Notes: a model not told the origin generated them from the sequence alone. A stretch of DNA of 64,000 nt from Rothia sp. (in: high G+C Gram-positive bacteria) (GCF_030540545.1 NZ_JAUNVZ010000002.1:186001-250000); one strand, 5' to 3'; counted from the first letter of the stretch, positions 26,046 through 35,626 are shown. Numbers and translations: made by a program.

Positions 26046-26669
26046 TCAGTCCTCTCTGTCGAGGGGAGTTAAGAATAGTCGGATAAGCTCTTCAAGCTTT
26101 ACAATATCGCTATTGATAGTTCCCTGCATGTAGAGATCATAGCTGCTGGAATCAACATCAAGCCGAATGGTGCAGTCATAGCCTTTAGCGAGAGCGAGTA
26201 CTCTCAACACTTCGCGCTGAGTTCTGCCATTTCCCTCTCGGAAGGGATGGAAATAATTCAGGGAATCCAGGATGCGTGCCAGATGGGAAATGACCTCAGC
26301 GGTGGACAGAGCGGAAGAATGATAAGCATCGAAGAGCGAATTCATATAGGACTCACCTCGCTCAAAAGCCTGGTAAAGCATAAAAACGTCGTTGTTCTTG
26401 GAGATATTAACATTCCTATATTCACCTGCCCATGGATAAACACCATAGAAGAGGAAACGGTGGATTGCTCGAACATCATCCATAGTATGCACAATAATAG
26501 GAGTTTTGAGCAGTAAGAGAGCTTGCCTGTTGAAAGCTCTGTTTTCAAGAAGCGAGAGTTTGGTGCTATCGTGCTCCTCAAACATATTACGCAAGGTCTC
26601 ACTATGGGGATATGTGTATCGGAAGTCGGGATCCTCATAGTTATATGTAGCGTAGTGGTTTTGTGACAT
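26046..26669 (-). CDS. Fic-domain AMP-transferase (toxin)
   Basis: A 207-residue Fic protein. HPFREGNGRTQREV at 141-154 is a complete Fic motif HPFx(D/E)GNGR, with catalytic His141 and the anion-binding and metal-binding residues intact, so it should be active. VHTMDDVRAIHRFLF and YPWAGEYRNVNISK, the flap segment, lie upstream as in VbhT and Fic-1 proteins. It transfers AMP to protein hydroxyls; the target is unknown, DNA gyrase being known for VbhT. It lies three nt after the antitoxin stop in the same operon. Confidence 0.9.
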   Translation of the reverse strand: MSQNHYATYNYEDPDFRYTYPHSETLRNMFEEHDSTKLSLLENRAFNRQALLLLKTPIIVHTMDDVRAIHRFLFYGVYPWAGEYRNVNISKNNDVFMLYQAFERGESYMNSLFDAYHSSALSTAEVISHLARILDSLNYFHPFREGNGRTQREVLRVLALAKGYDCTIRLDVDSSSYDLYMQGTINSDIVKLEELIRLFLTPLDRED

Positions 26670-26672
26670 GAT

Positions 26673-26846
26673 CTATACGCCAATATCTTCAGCGAATGAG
26701 CGGAGTTCGAGGATGTCCTCCGGAGTGGGCTGCCAGCCCTCAATCATGCTGCTGCTGACCACATACCACACGCTCTGAAAAGTCGACGGAGACTTAAAAG
26801 GCACACCCATAATCGTCAGGTTGTCCCGGTTGATATCTAAAGTCAT
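26673..26846 (-). CDS. VbhA-like Fic antitoxin
   Basis: A 57-residue protein. SSSMIEG at 31-37 fits the inhibitory (S/T)xxxE(G/N) motif: Ser32, Glu36, Gly37. In VbhA this Glu blocks ATP placement in the Fic active site. GWQPTPEDILELRSF following it matches the helix layout of VbhA antitoxins. The ATG at 26846 is chosen because AAGGAG precedes it and the -10 box lies just upstream; a longer frame to 27098 would translate the C/CT repeat tract. It is the first gene of the pair. Confidence 0.8.
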   Translation of the reverse strand: MTLDINRDNLTIMGVPFKSPSTFQSVWYVVSSSMIEGWQPTPEDILELRSFAEDIGV

Positions 26847-26877
26847 GGTTCTCCTTGCGTAGGTTATTTCAACCTCT

Positions 26878-26883
26878 AGTGTA
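26878..26883 (-). promoter_or_regulatory. -10 box TACACT of the fic operon
   Basis: Minus-strand TACACT (26883-26878), 31 nt upstream of the antitoxin ATG. The spacer and -35 position fall inside the C9/(CT)16 tract, so promoter strength may depend on tract length. Confidence 0.55.
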
Positions 26884-26887
26884 GCAA

Positions 26888-27234
<347 letters not shown>

Positions 27235-27978
27235 ATGAGCACTTCCGCACTCGTGCAGCTGCGCGATGTCAACAAATTCTTCGGCGAGCACCACGTGCTC
27301 AAAAACATCAACCTCTCCGTCGGAGCCGGCGAAGTCATTATCCTGCTCGGCCCCTCCGGATCCGGAAAATCAACCCTCTGCCGCACCATCAACCGCCTGG
27401 AAACCATCTCCAGCGGATCCATCACCATCGACGGCAAAGAACTACCCCAAGAAGGCAAAGAACTCGCCCGCCTGCGCGCCGAAGTCGGCATGGTCTTCCA
27501 ATCCTTCAACCTCTTCGCCCACCGCTCCATCCTGGACAATGTGACCCTCGGACCGCGCAAAGTTCGCGGACTGTCCAAATCCCAGGCTGAAGAAGAAGCC
27601 ATGGCGCTGCTGCGCAAAGTTGGCGTGGACTCCCAAGCCCACAAAATGCCCGCTCAGCTCTCGGGCGGTCAGCAGCAGCGCGTAGCCATCGCCCGTGCGC
27701 TCGCCATGAAGCCCAAGGTGCTGCTTTTTGACGAACCCACCAGTGCACTGGACCCCGAAATGGTTAACGAAGTGCTTGACACCATGGTCTCTCTCGCTAA
27801 GGAAGGCATGACCATGATCGTCGTGACCCACGAAATGGGCTTCGCTCGCAAGGCAGCCGACCGCATCGTCTTCCTCGCCGACGGGGAAATCGTTGAAGAA
27901 ACCGACCCCGAAACCTTCTTCACCTCGCCCCAAAGCGCACGTGCCAAGGACTTCCTCGCCAAGATCCTCGACCACTAA
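27235..27978 (+). CDS. gluA: Polar amino acid ABC transporter ATP-binding protein, glutamate type
   Basis: A 247-residue ATPase of the PAAT importers. GPSGSGKST (Walker A), LSGGQQQRVAIARAL (signature), VLLFDEPTSALDPEMV (Walker B) and VTHEMGFAR with the switch His are all intact. It is the first gene of a four-gene operon ATPase, binding protein, permease, permease, the gluABCD order of corynebacteria. Sequence similarity to that system suggests glutamate uptake, but substrate is inferred. Confidence 0.9.
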   Translation: MSTSALVQLRDVNKFFGEHHVLKNINLSVGAGEVIILLGPSGSGKSTLCRTINRLETISSGSITIDGKELPQEGKELARLRAEVGMVFQSFNLFAHRSILDNVTLGPRKVRGLSKSQAEEEAMALLRKVGVDSQAHKMPAQLSGGQQQRVAIARALAMKPKVLLFDEPTSALDPEMVNEVLDTMVSLAKEGMTMIVVTHEMGFARKAADRIVFLADGEIVEETDPETFFTSPQSARAKDFLAKILDH

Positions 27979-28006
27979 CCCATACCGGCAGAAAAGAGAT
28001 ACAAGG

Positions 28007-28864
28007 ATGAAACTCTTCACACGCCGCGCAGGCACATCGCATAGGATGCGCCGCGCCCTGAGCCTACCGCTCATCGCCTGCCTGGGACTGAGCCTGTCCC
28101 TGACCGGCTGCTCCAGCAGCGATAGCGGACATAAAATCCGCATCGGCATTAAATACGACCAGCCCGGCATGGGATACCAAGACGGCAAAGAATTCACCGG
28201 ATTCGACGTGGACGTAGCCCGCTACGTCGCCAAGAAACTCGGATACTCCGAAAACCAAATCGAATTCGTCGAATCTCCCAGCGCCAACCGCGAGAACATG
28301 CTCGCCAACGGCCAGGTAGACATGATCTTTGCGACCTACTCCATTACCGATAGCCGCAAAAAGACCATTGACTTTGCCGGACCCTACTATGTAGCCGGCC
28401 AGGATCTGCTGGTGCGCGCCGATGAAAAAGATATCACCGGCCCCGACACCCTCAACGGCAAGAACCTTTGCTCGGTCACCGGCTCCACCAGCGCCAAAAA
28501 GATTCAGGATAAATTCGCCAAGCAGGTGAACCTGGTCAATCAAAATAGCTACTCCGATTGCGTGGTCGCCCTCAACGGTGGCGTGGTAGATGCAGTCACC
28601 ACCGACGATATTATTCTCGCCGGTCTTGCCTCCACCAAAGCCAATCGTGGCAAGCTCAAGCTGGTTGGTAAAACCTTCACCACCGAAAAATACGGTGTGG
28701 GTCTGCCCAAGGGAAGCGATAAATGCGAAGCCATTAACAAAGCCATTAACGAGATGGTAGAAGACGGCACCTGGCAGAAACTCGTGGAGAAAAACACCGC
28801 CGGCACCGGCTACAGCTACGATGCCTCCAAGAACCCGCCCAAGCCCACCGGCGGCTGCGCCTAG
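28007..28864 (+). CDS. gluB: Glutamate-type ABC transporter substrate-binding lipoprotein
   Basis: A 285-residue family-3 periplasmic-binding-type protein. A lipoprotein signal (lipobox SLTGC, Cys35) anchors it outside the membrane. KIRIGIKYDQPGMGYQDG, FTGFDVDVARYVAKKLGY and FATYSITDSRKKTIDFAGPY are typical of glutamate and polar amino acid binding proteins. The start at 28007 gives a normal signal peptide; the longer in-frame start at 27893 would overlap gluA and is rejected. Confidence 0.88.
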   Translation: MKLFTRRAGTSHRMRRALSLPLIACLGLSLSLTGCSSSDSGHKIRIGIKYDQPGMGYQDGKEFTGFDVDVARYVAKKLGYSENQIEFVESPSANRENMLANGQVDMIFATYSITDSRKKTIDFAGPYYVAGQDLLVRADEKDITGPDTLNGKNLCSVTGSTSAKKIQDKFAKQVNLVNQNSYSDCVVALNGGVVDAVTTDDIILAGLASTKANRGKLKLVGKTFTTEKYGVGLPKGSDKCEAINKAINEMVEDGTWQKLVEKNTAGTGYSYDASKNPPKPTGGCA

Positions 28865-28878
28865 AAAAGGAGAACATA

Positions 28879-29562
28879 ATGAACTTCTTTGACCAACTCG
28901 GTGCGCTCTTTACCAAATACGATGTGCTCGGCGCGTTCTGGGTCAATATTCAGCTGACCTTCTGGGCGGGACTTGGCGCCTTTGTGCTCGGCTCCGTGCT
29001 GGCGCTCATGCGCATTAGCCCCGTGCCCTCCCTACGATTTGTGGGCACTGCCTATGTGCACACCGTGCGTAACACCCCGCTGACCATTCTGATGACCCTG
29101 GCAATTCTGGGTGTCTGGACCCAATTCCAGCTCTCCTTCTCAACCAATTTCGAGACGAACTTCTTTGTCTACGCGGTCTTCGTGCTCGCTTTCTATCACG
29201 CGGCCTTTGTCTGCGAGGCAATTCGAAGCGGCGTGAACACCGTACCCGTCGGCCAGGCAGAAGCTGCCCGCGCTATCGGTCTGGGCTTCTTCGCCAGCGC
29301 CCGCCTGATTATCTTCCCCCAGGCACTGCGCGGCTCCATTACCCCGCTGGGTAACACCCTGATCGCACTGGCAAAGAACACGACTGTGGCAACCGTAGCC
29401 TCCGTGGCGGAGTCCTCCGGTCTGATGAAATCCATGATTGAGTTCGACCCGAATATGGTTCTGGCGATCTTCTTTATCTTCGCCATGGGCTTTGTGATTA
29501 TTGTGGTGCCCCTGGGCGTAGCAACCACCCGATTCTCCCGTAAATTGGCGGTGAAACGATGA
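28879..29562 (+). CDS. gluC: Glutamate-type ABC transporter permease
   Basis: A 227-residue inner-membrane subunit with about five helices. The permease EAA loop reads QAEAARAIGLGFFASARLI, consistent with contact to the ATPase. VRNTPLTILM is the HisM-type N-terminal motif. AGGAG precedes the ATG by seven nt, and the stop overlaps the next start (ATGA). Confidence 0.9.
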   Translation: MNFFDQLGALFTKYDVLGAFWVNIQLTFWAGLGAFVLGSVLALMRISPVPSLRFVGTAYVHTVRNTPLTILMTLAILGVWTQFQLSFSTNFETNFFVYAVFVLAFYHAAFVCEAIRSGVNTVPVGQAEAARAIGLGFFASARLIIFPQALRGSITPLGNTLIALAKNTTVATVASVAESSGLMKSMIEFDPNMVLAIFFIFAMGFVIIVVPLGVATTRFSRKLAVKR

Positions 29563-30494
29563 AACTCTTCACAGCCTCATCCGATACCAGCACCAGCGTG
29601 CTCTTTGATGCACCCGGCCCGCGCACCCGCGCACTGACCCGCTGGTTCAACCTGGGCGCTATCGCCCTGCTGGCACTCTTTATGGTCTATGTCCTCTCGG
29701 TCATGGGCGCCAAGGGCCAGCTTGAGGCGGAGAAATGGACCGACCTATTCACTGCCAAAGCCTGGAGCGCCTACTACCTGCCCGGTCTGGTCTCCACCCT
29801 GAGCGCGGCAGCCATCTCGGTGATTACCTCCATTATTTTCGGTACGATTTTCGGTATGGCTCGACTGGCTCAATCGAAGATTATCCGCTGGTTCGGCACC
29901 GTGGTCGTGGAATTCTTCCGCGCCGTACCCGTGCTGATGATGATGATTTTCTTCTGGCTCTTCCTGGGCAAATTCAGTGCCTTTAGCCCCAGCCAGTTGC
30001 CCTTTATCGCTGTAGTTGCCGGTCTAACCCTGTACAACGGTTCGGTGATTGCCGAGCTGCTGCGCTCGGGTGTTAAGCAGCTGCCCCGCGGTCAGGGCGA
30101 GGCGGGTCTTGCAATCGGCCTAACCCCCGGCCAGACCCTGCGTTCCATTTTGATTCCGCAGGCAATGAACGCCATGATGCCCGCTCTGCTGAGCCAGTTC
30201 GTGGTGATCCTCAAAGACACCGCTCTAGGCTACATTATCTCCTACCCGGAGCTGCTGGCATCGGCTCGTCGTATTGGTTCCGGTGACGGTAATGTGCTGC
30301 AGACCCTGCTGTTGGCTGCGATCGTCTTTATTATTGTGAACTTCTCGCTGACCTCCCTTGCAGGATGGCTGTCTACCTTCATGTCTTCGCGCACCAGCGC
30401 CCCGAAGAAGAAGCTGCACCATCTGCCCGGTGAGGTGGATGATCCGAACCCGCCGACCATGCAGATGTTCGTTCTGCCCGGACACCGCAAGTAG
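29559..30494 (+). CDS. gluD: Glutamate-type ABC transporter permease
   Basis: A 311-residue second permease, forming a heterodimer with the previous one. The EAA-loop variant is GQGEAGLAIGLTPGQTLRSI; FFRAVPVLMMMIFFWLF and VVILKDTALGYIISYPELL are family features. A C-terminal tail of about 40 residues (from SSRTSAPKKKLHH) is hydrophilic, as in corynebacterial GluD. ATGA overlap with the preceding gene indicates coupling. It ends the operon. Confidence 0.9.
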   Translation: MKLFTASSDTSTSVLFDAPGPRTRALTRWFNLGAIALLALFMVYVLSVMGAKGQLEAEKWTDLFTAKAWSAYYLPGLVSTLSAAAISVITSIIFGTIFGMARLAQSKIIRWFGTVVVEFFRAVPVLMMMIFFWLFLGKFSAFSPSQLPFIAVVAGLTLYNGSVIAELLRSGVKQLPRGQGEAGLAIGLTPGQTLRSILIPQAMNAMMPALLSQFVVILKDTALGYIISYPELLASARRIGSGDGNVLQTLLLAAIVFIIVNFSLTSLAGWLSTFMSSRTSAPKKKLHHLPGEVDDPNPPTMQMFVLPGHRK

Positions 30495-30520
30495 CTGCCT
30501 GGTGGCTGAGCCGACTATAG

Positions 30521-30567
30521 AAGAATCCGGCGGTCTTGAACCTATCGTTCAAGACCGCCGGATTCTT
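30521..30567. terminator. Bidirectional terminator between gluD and galE
   Basis: A 20-bp perfect inverted repeat (30521-30540 with 30548-30567), a 7-nt loop and T-rich ends. Confidence 0.9.
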
Positions 30568-30585
30568 TAGTCTATGTGCTAGCTA

Positions 30586-31599
30586 TTAGCCGTTGTAACC
30601 ATTGGGGTTGGACTTCTGCCAATTCCAGTGATCGCGCACCATGGTGTCAATATCGCGGGTAGCGCTCCACCCCAGATCAGCCAGAGCAGCGGAAGGATCA
30701 GCATAAGAGACCGCAACGTCACCGGGGCGACGAGCCACAATCTGATAGGGCAGTTCCTTACCGGCAGCGCGCTCAAAAGCGTGCAGCACCTCCAGCACGG
30801 AGTAGCCATTACCGGTACCCAGGTTCCAGGTGTGCAGACCACCCTTGGAGGCAATGAAATCCAGAGCCTTCAGGTGACCATCCGCCAGGTCAACCACGTG
30901 AATGTAATCGCGCACGCCGGTGCCGTCAACGGTCGGGTAATCATTACCGAAGACATTCAGGTGCTCGCGGCGACCCACAGCAACCTGCGCAATGAAGGGC
31001 ACCAGGTTGTTCGGGATACCCGCCGGATCCTCACCAATACGACCGGACTCGTGAGCGCCCACCGGATTGAAGTAACGCAGCAGAGCAATATTCCAGCGCG
31101 AATCGGATGCAGCCAGGTCAACGAGCATATCCTCAATATGCTCCTTGGTGCGGCCATAGCAAGACTGAGCGTCCATATTGATCTTCTCAACCAGAGGCAT
31201 GGACTCGGGCTCGCCGTACACGGTAGCGGAGGAAGAGAAGACGATCGTGCGGCAATCTACCTCGTCCATCGCGTAGAGCAGGTTCAGAGTACCGGCAACG
31301 TTCGTCTGGTAGTACCATAAGGGCTTCTCCGCGGACTCGCCCACAGCCTTCAGACCCGCAAAATGAATCACAGCCTCGGGACGAACCTGACGGAAAAGCT
31401 CCTTCATGCCCTCAGCATCCAGCAAATCCACCTTGTGGAACTCCGGGGCGCGACCGGCAAGCTCAGCCACGCGCTCCAGAGCGATCTCGGAAGAGTTCGC
31501 CAGGTTATCCATCACAACAACATCGTGACCAGCCTCAAGCAGCTGCAGCACGGTGTGTGAACCAATATAACCGGCACCGCCGGTCACCAAAATCTTCAT
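30586..31599 (-). CDS. galE: UDP-glucose 4-epimerase
   Basis: A 337-residue extended short-chain dehydrogenase interconverting UDP-glucose and UDP-galactose. GGAGYIGSH binds NAD+. FSSSATVYG and SCYGRTK, the YxxxK catalytic pair, RYFNPVGAHESGRIGEDP and RDYIHVVDLADGH are classical GalE motifs. TTAGGAGTTG is a good ribosome site. It is separated from dapD by 98 nt without a clear terminator, so partial co-transcription with dapD is possible. Confidence 0.93.
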   Translation of the reverse strand: MKILVTGGAGYIGSHTVLQLLEAGHDVVVMDNLANSSEIALERVAELAGRAPEFHKVDLLDAEGMKELFRQVRPEAVIHFAGLKAVGESAEKPLWYYQTNVAGTLNLLYAMDEVDCRTIVFSSSATVYGEPESMPLVEKINMDAQSCYGRTKEHIEDMLVDLAASDSRWNIALLRYFNPVGAHESGRIGEDPAGIPNNLVPFIAQVAVGRREHLNVFGNDYPTVDGTGVRDYIHVVDLADGHLKALDFIASKGGLHTWNLGTGNGYSVLEVLHAFERAAGKELPYQIVARRPGDVAVSYADPSAALADLGWSATRDIDTMVRDHWNWQKSNPNGYNG

Positions 31600-31697
31600 A
31601 TCAACTCCTAATCCATCGCCGGAAGACGATAATTCTCGTGAAGGACAATAGCTCCCTGTCGCACCGCATGAACAATAGCGCGGCGGAGGAGAAAAAC

Positions 31698-32654
31698 TTA
31701 GTTAGCGTGAAGAGCCTCGTTCAGCTCCACAGTATTGGTCGCGCGAGGCAGAACCTCAATAGCGCCAGACACCGAATGACGGCGGAAGAGCAGGTTCGAC
31801 ACGCCCGAAAGCTCAGCAGCCTTGACCACGCGCGGCTCCTCGCCGGGCAGCAGCACGCTCACTCGGGAACCAGCGGTCACGTACAGACCAGCCTCAACCA
31901 CGCAGTCATCACCAATAGCAATACCAATACCGGACTCAGCACCCAGCAGGGAACGCTCGCCAATAGCCACACGCTCGGTACCGCCACCGGAGAGAGTGCC
32001 CATGGTGGACGCGCCACCACCAATATCGGATCCGTCGCCCACAATAACACCCTGAGAAATACGACCCTCCACCATGGAAGCGCCCAGGGTACCGGCATTG
32101 AAGTTCACGAAACCCTCGTGCATCACGGTGGTACCGGACGCCAGGTGAGCGCCCAGGCGCAGGCGATCGCCGTCACCAATACGCACGCCAGCGGGGACCA
32201 CATAATCCACCATGCGCGGGAACTTATCCACGTGGGAGACGCTCACATGACCCAGCTTGCGCAGACCGATTGCCAGGCGGTTGAACTCGGCAGCCAGCAC
32301 CGGGCCACGGTTGGTCCATGCAACATTAGCGAGCTGACCGAACAGACCCTCAAGATTCAGATCATTGGGGCGAACCAGGGTGTGGGAGAGCAGATGCAGG
32401 CGCAGGTATGCGTCCAATGCATCCTCAGGTGCCTTATCCAGGTCGATAACCACCGAGCGCACCTCGGTGCGTGCATTGCGCTCCGGGTAGGAAGCAACAA
32501 GGTCTTCCAGATCGTCGGCAATGGACAGATCGGGGTGGTAGCTCAGCGCCGGAGCGGGGAACCATGCGTCCAACACGGTACCGGCGTGTTCACCGGCAGC
32601 CACAATATTCACAAGAGCAACGCCCGAGGCGTAACGTACGGTATTTTCAGACAT
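31698..32654 (-). CDS. dapD: Tetrahydrodipicolinate N-succinyltransferase
   Basis: A 318-residue acyltransferase that succinylates tetrahydrodipicolinate in the lysine/DAP pathway. The C-terminal half is a left-handed beta helix with hexapeptides, for example VPAGVRIGDGDRLRLGAHLA and GISQGVIVGDGSDIGGGAST-like turns; the whole matches the actinobacterial DapD. The ATG at 32654 (MSENTVRYASG) is set by a TACACT box six nt upstream; a longer frame reaching 32876 overlaps dapE and is rejected. It is divergent from dapE. Confidence 0.9.
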   Translation of the reverse strand: MSENTVRYASGVALVNIVAAGEHAGTVLDAWFPAPALSYHPDLSIADDLEDLVASYPERNARTEVRSVVIDLDKAPEDALDAYLRLHLLSHTLVRPNDLNLEGLFGQLANVAWTNRGPVLAAEFNRLAIGLRKLGHVSVSHVDKFPRMVDYVVPAGVRIGDGDRLRLGAHLASGTTVMHEGFVNFNAGTLGASMVEGRISQGVIVGDGSDIGGGASTMGTLSGGGTERVAIGERSLLGAESGIGIAIGDDCVVEAGLYVTAGSRVSVLLPGEEPRVVKAAELSGVSNLLFRRHSVSGAIEVLPRATNTVELNEALHAN

Positions 32655-32660
32655 GCTACT

Positions 32661-32666
32661 AGTGTA
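32661..32666 (-). promoter_or_regulatory. -10 box TACACT of dapD, leaderless
   Basis: Minus-strand TACACT at 32666-32661; the dapD ATG follows after six nt. Confidence 0.6.
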
Positions 32667-32741
32667 CCGTGATACACCCGGATACGCCGGCGAGAATGGG
32701 ATAAAGTTAAAGGGAGTATGCCCGATAGAGAGAAAGAACGC

Positions 32742-33875
32742 ATGAGCAGCCTTGACCTTCGCGTCTCCATGCCTGAACTGACCCGCGCCCTGCTGGACAT
32801 TGAATCCGTCAGCGGCAATGAAAAGAACCTCGCCGATGCCGTAGAGCAGGCACTGAGCGCCTACCCTCACCTGCACCTAACCCGCGATGGCGACTCCCTG
32901 ATCGCCCGCACCGAATTCGGCCCCGTCAACGGTCAGGAACGCACCCGTATTATTCTTGCAGGACACCTGGACACCGTACCCCTGCCCACTGTCCCCGGCT
33001 CCCTGGGTACCGTGCCCGCCACCGTGCGCGAGGAAGAAGAAGGTACCATTCTGTACGGTCGGGGCGCCACCGATATGAAGGGCGGCGTGGCGGTGCAGCT
33101 TAAACTTGCCGCTGAGCTGACCGAACGCGACACCGACTACAACCTGACCTATATCTTCTACGATAACGAAGAGGTTGCCAGCGAAAAGTCCGGCCTGGGC
33201 CGGTTGATCCGCAACCACCCCGAGAAGATTAAGGACGCTTCTTTCGGCGTGCTGCTCGAACCCACCGACGGCACCATTGAAGGCGGCTGCAATGGCACCA
33301 TGCGTTTTTATATCCGCACCACCGGCCTGGCGGCGCACTCGGCACGCGCTTGGAGGGGCGAGAACGCAATTCACAAGCTCGCCGAGGCACTGCGTATTCT
33401 CTCCGAATACGAGCCGGCAAGTCACGAGGTGGAGGGACTGGTCTACCGCGAGGGCCTAAACGCTGTGCAGGCATTCGGCGGCGTGGCGGGCAATGTGATT
33501 CCCGATAGCGCCAGCCTGCATGTGAACTACCGTTTTGCACCCTCTAAGAGCCTGGAGGTGGCGTGCGCCCATATGGAAGAGCTCTTTGCCGGCTACGACC
33601 TGGACTTTGTGGATCTTTCCCCGGCGGCACGCCCCGGCCTGGATACGCCCCTGGCTGCCTCCCTCATTGCCTCGGTCGGTCAGGAACCCAAACCCAAATA
33701 CGGCTGGACCGATGTGGCGCGCCTATCCGAAATCGGTATTCCCGCTGTGAATTTCGGCCCTGGAGATGCTCTGCTGGCGCACACCGATAATGAGCACGTA
33801 AGCTTTAGCGAATTGACCCGCTGCCACGCCGATCTTCGTTCCTGGCTGCTGAGCGATAACGATGAGGAGGACTAA
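32742..33875 (+). CDS. dapE: Succinyl-diaminopimelate desuccinylase
   Basis: A 377-residue M20 metallopeptidase that releases succinate from N-succinyl-LL-DAP. LAGHLDTVP, YGRGATDMKGG and YDNEEVASEKSG hold the di-zinc ligands and catalytic acid; GWTDVARLSEIGIPAVNFGPG and LAHTDNEHVSF complete the active site. A -10 box TAAAGT lies at 32702-32707. ATG codons at 32718 and 32742 are in frame; 32742 has AGAGAAAG at proper distance, while 32718 has AGGGAG one nt away, so 32742 is preferred. The stop abuts the next start. Confidence 0.88.
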   Translation: MSSLDLRVSMPELTRALLDIESVSGNEKNLADAVEQALSAYPHLHLTRDGDSLIARTEFGPVNGQERTRIILAGHLDTVPLPTVPGSLGTVPATVREEEEGTILYGRGATDMKGGVAVQLKLAAELTERDTDYNLTYIFYDNEEVASEKSGLGRLIRNHPEKIKDASFGVLLEPTDGTIEGGCNGTMRFYIRTTGLAAHSARAWRGENAIHKLAEALRILSEYEPASHEVEGLVYREGLNAVQAFGGVAGNVIPDSASLHVNYRFAPSKSLEVACAHMEELFAGYDLDFVDLSPAARPGLDTPLAASLIASVGQEPKPKYGWTDVARLSEIGIPAVNFGPGDALLAHTDNEHVSFSELTRCHADLRSWLLSDNDEED

Positions 33876-34136
33876 ATGAGCCTGATTTTTACTCTGATTG
33901 CCGTCATCCTGCTGTTGGGTGCCGCCCTGGCGTGGATTGCTGTGAGTAGCGATCGTCTGGTGCCCTTCCGCCCCGTACTGGAATACATTGCCGCCGACGG
34001 TACCGGTATTGCTGATGATGCCAAGCCCCAAACTCTTGTAGCTGAGGCTAAGGATAGCTCTGAAGAAGCTGCCTCTGAGGACAGTGATTCTGAAGATGTA
34101 GCTGAAAACCCGCAGGAAGCGGGGGATAAGAGCTAA
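33876..34136 (+). CDS. Small single-pass membrane protein, unknown function
   Basis: An 86-residue protein with one N-terminal membrane helix (LIFTLIAVILLLGAALAWIA) and an acidic Ser/Glu/Asp-rich tail from about residue 45. It starts immediately after the dapE stop and its own stop overlaps the next start (TAATG), so it is translated within a dapE-glycosyltransferase operon. No family was recognised. It may be an accessory of the following glycosyltransferase, but only position suggests this. Confidence 0.7.
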   Translation: MSLIFTLIAVILLLGAALAWIAVSSDRLVPFRPVLEYIAADGTGIADDAKPQTLVAEAKDSSEEAASEDSDSEDVAENPQEAGDKS

Positions 34137-35485
34137 TGCTCGATTCTTTCTATACCCGCACCTATGTCTGGGTGCGGGATAGAGCGCATGAATTTTTGAA
34201 TCTGCCCGCCTGGATACTCGTTCTAGCAATCTACAGCGCAAGTCGCCTCTGGGATTTCGCGGTCTTTAGCGCCGTGGGTAAACAGCAGCTTGCCGGCCCT
34301 TGGGGAGGGCCGCTGGGCTACCAGGATTTTATTTCCACCTGGGACGCCGGCTGGTATGAACAGATTGCCCGCACCGGCTACCCGGATGTGCTGCCGGTGG
34401 ACTATAGCGGCGCGGTCATGGAGAACCCCTGGGCTTTTTACCCGGTCTTTCCCTATCTTGCGGATACGCTCAGTCGCGTGACGGGGCTGAGCTATTACCC
34501 TGCTGCTTCGCTCGTGGCTTTGGGTAGTGGTTTTGTAGCAGCTGTGGTGATTTATTATCTCTTTGAAAGCTCTGTGCTGCTCCTATCACATGCACGTGAA
34601 CACTCGGCTAAGAGTTCTAAAGAGCCGAGCACAGAGAAGAAAATACAGAGCGCTCGCGAAGAGAGCGCCCAGCACGCCCGAACCCTAGCCCTTTGGGGTG
34701 TTGCGCTGGTTGCTTTCCTACCCATTGCCCCGGTGCTGCAGGTTCCCTATGCCGAGGCGACCGGTCTACTCTTTTTGGCCGCCACCCTGTTGGCATTGGT
34801 GCGAGGCGCCTACGGACGAGCCGTGCTCTGGGCTATTATTGCATGCCTTTCCCGCCCGATCGGTGTGCCCCTGGGCGCCGCTGCCGGGCTGTGGTGGGCA
34901 CTATCTCTATGGCTGAAGCTCCGCGCCAATGCTCGCGTAGAAACCGCACAGCGGAAAAAGACCGGAGCGGTGATTGCCTCCAGCCTGCCCCAGCTGCTCT
35001 CGGCTCTGGGTATATGCGCTGCGGCACTGCTCTGGCCCGCGATCGCATGGATACGCACCGGGCGTGTCGACGCCTACACCGCCACGGAAACCGCCTGGCG
35101 AGGTAAGCACCTGGCGCCCTTTGAACCCTGGATCCACCAATCCCGCGCCTACCTGGGGGAGTGGGGACTGCCTCTGCTCATTGCCCTGGTGATTGGCTAT
35201 GCTATCTGGTCGTTCAGCCCCGTTGTGCGCTCGGTGCTGCACCCGGTGCTTAACCTCTTCGCCGGCTGCTATGTGCTCTATCTGCTGATTTTTTTGAACC
35301 CGCAGAGCTCCACCTTTCGCCTGCTGCTGCCTCTCTTTGTCATGGCGCTGCCGGTGATGGCGCTCAGTGCCTCCCGCGCCTATAGGATGGCTCTGGTACT
35401 CTTTGGAGCCGCCGCGGGAGCAGGCTGGGTTGGCTGGCTCTGGCATTGGAAGCAGCTGCCCACCGGCGGCGACTATCCGCCCTAA
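34136..35485 (+). CDS. PIG-V-like GT-C membrane glycosyltransferase, paralogue 2
   Basis: A 449-residue polytopic protein. STWDAGWYEQIARTGYP gives the loop-1 motif, VPYAEATGLLFL, SRPIGVPLGAAAGLWW and NPQSSTFRLLLPLF the other signatures shared with the proteins at 21056 and 36129. A charged insert of about 35 residues (near 155-190, with a Lys/Glu-rich stretch) is unique to this copy. Expected to use a polyprenyl-phosphate sugar donor outside the membrane. Translationally coupled to the small membrane protein upstream. Confidence 0.75.
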   Translation: MLDSFYTRTYVWVRDRAHEFLNLPAWILVLAIYSASRLWDFAVFSAVGKQQLAGPWGGPLGYQDFISTWDAGWYEQIARTGYPDVLPVDYSGAVMENPWAFYPVFPYLADTLSRVTGLSYYPAASLVALGSGFVAAVVIYYLFESSVLLLSHAREHSAKSSKEPSTEKKIQSAREESAQHARTLALWGVALVAFLPIAPVLQVPYAEATGLLFLAATLLALVRGAYGRAVLWAIIACLSRPIGVPLGAAAGLWWALSLWLKLRANARVETAQRKKTGAVIASSLPQLLSALGICAAALLWPAIAWIRTGRVDAYTATETAWRGKHLAPFEPWIHQSRAYLGEWGLPLLIALVIGYAIWSFSPVVRSVLHPVLNLFAGCYVLYLLIFLNPQSSTFRLLLPLFVMALPVMALSASRAYRMALVLFGAAAGAGWVGWLWHWKQLPTGGDYPP

Positions 35486-35513
35486 ACCCGGGTCCACACA
35501 GCATACAATAGTG

Positions 35514-35550
35514 CACGCGCGCCTCGCCCGAATCGGGTGGGGCGCGCGTG
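35514..35550 (+). terminator. Terminator after glycosyltransferase paralogue 2
   Basis: CACGCGCGCC (35514-35523) pairs with GGCGCGCGTG (35541-35550), with CCCGA/TCGGG inside; TTTGCTCT follows. Confidence 0.75.
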
Positions 35551-35613
35551 TTTGCTCTCTGAGAATTAGCTAAAAAATTCCCTCTCGGTTCACGCACAGA
35601 GGGTAAATGCTGA

Positions 35614-35619
35614 TACTCT
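35614..35619 (+). promoter_or_regulatory. -10 box TACTCT, leaderless GTG start at 35627
   Basis: TACTCT ends seven nt before the GTG of tatB with no ribosome site between. Confidence 0.5.
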
Positions 35620-35626
35620 AGATTTT

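Noticed and set aside
35504..35509. TACAAT box as promoter of tatB
   Set aside because: It is followed at once by the terminator hairpin at 35514-35550; the TACTCT box at 35614 fits the tatB start better.
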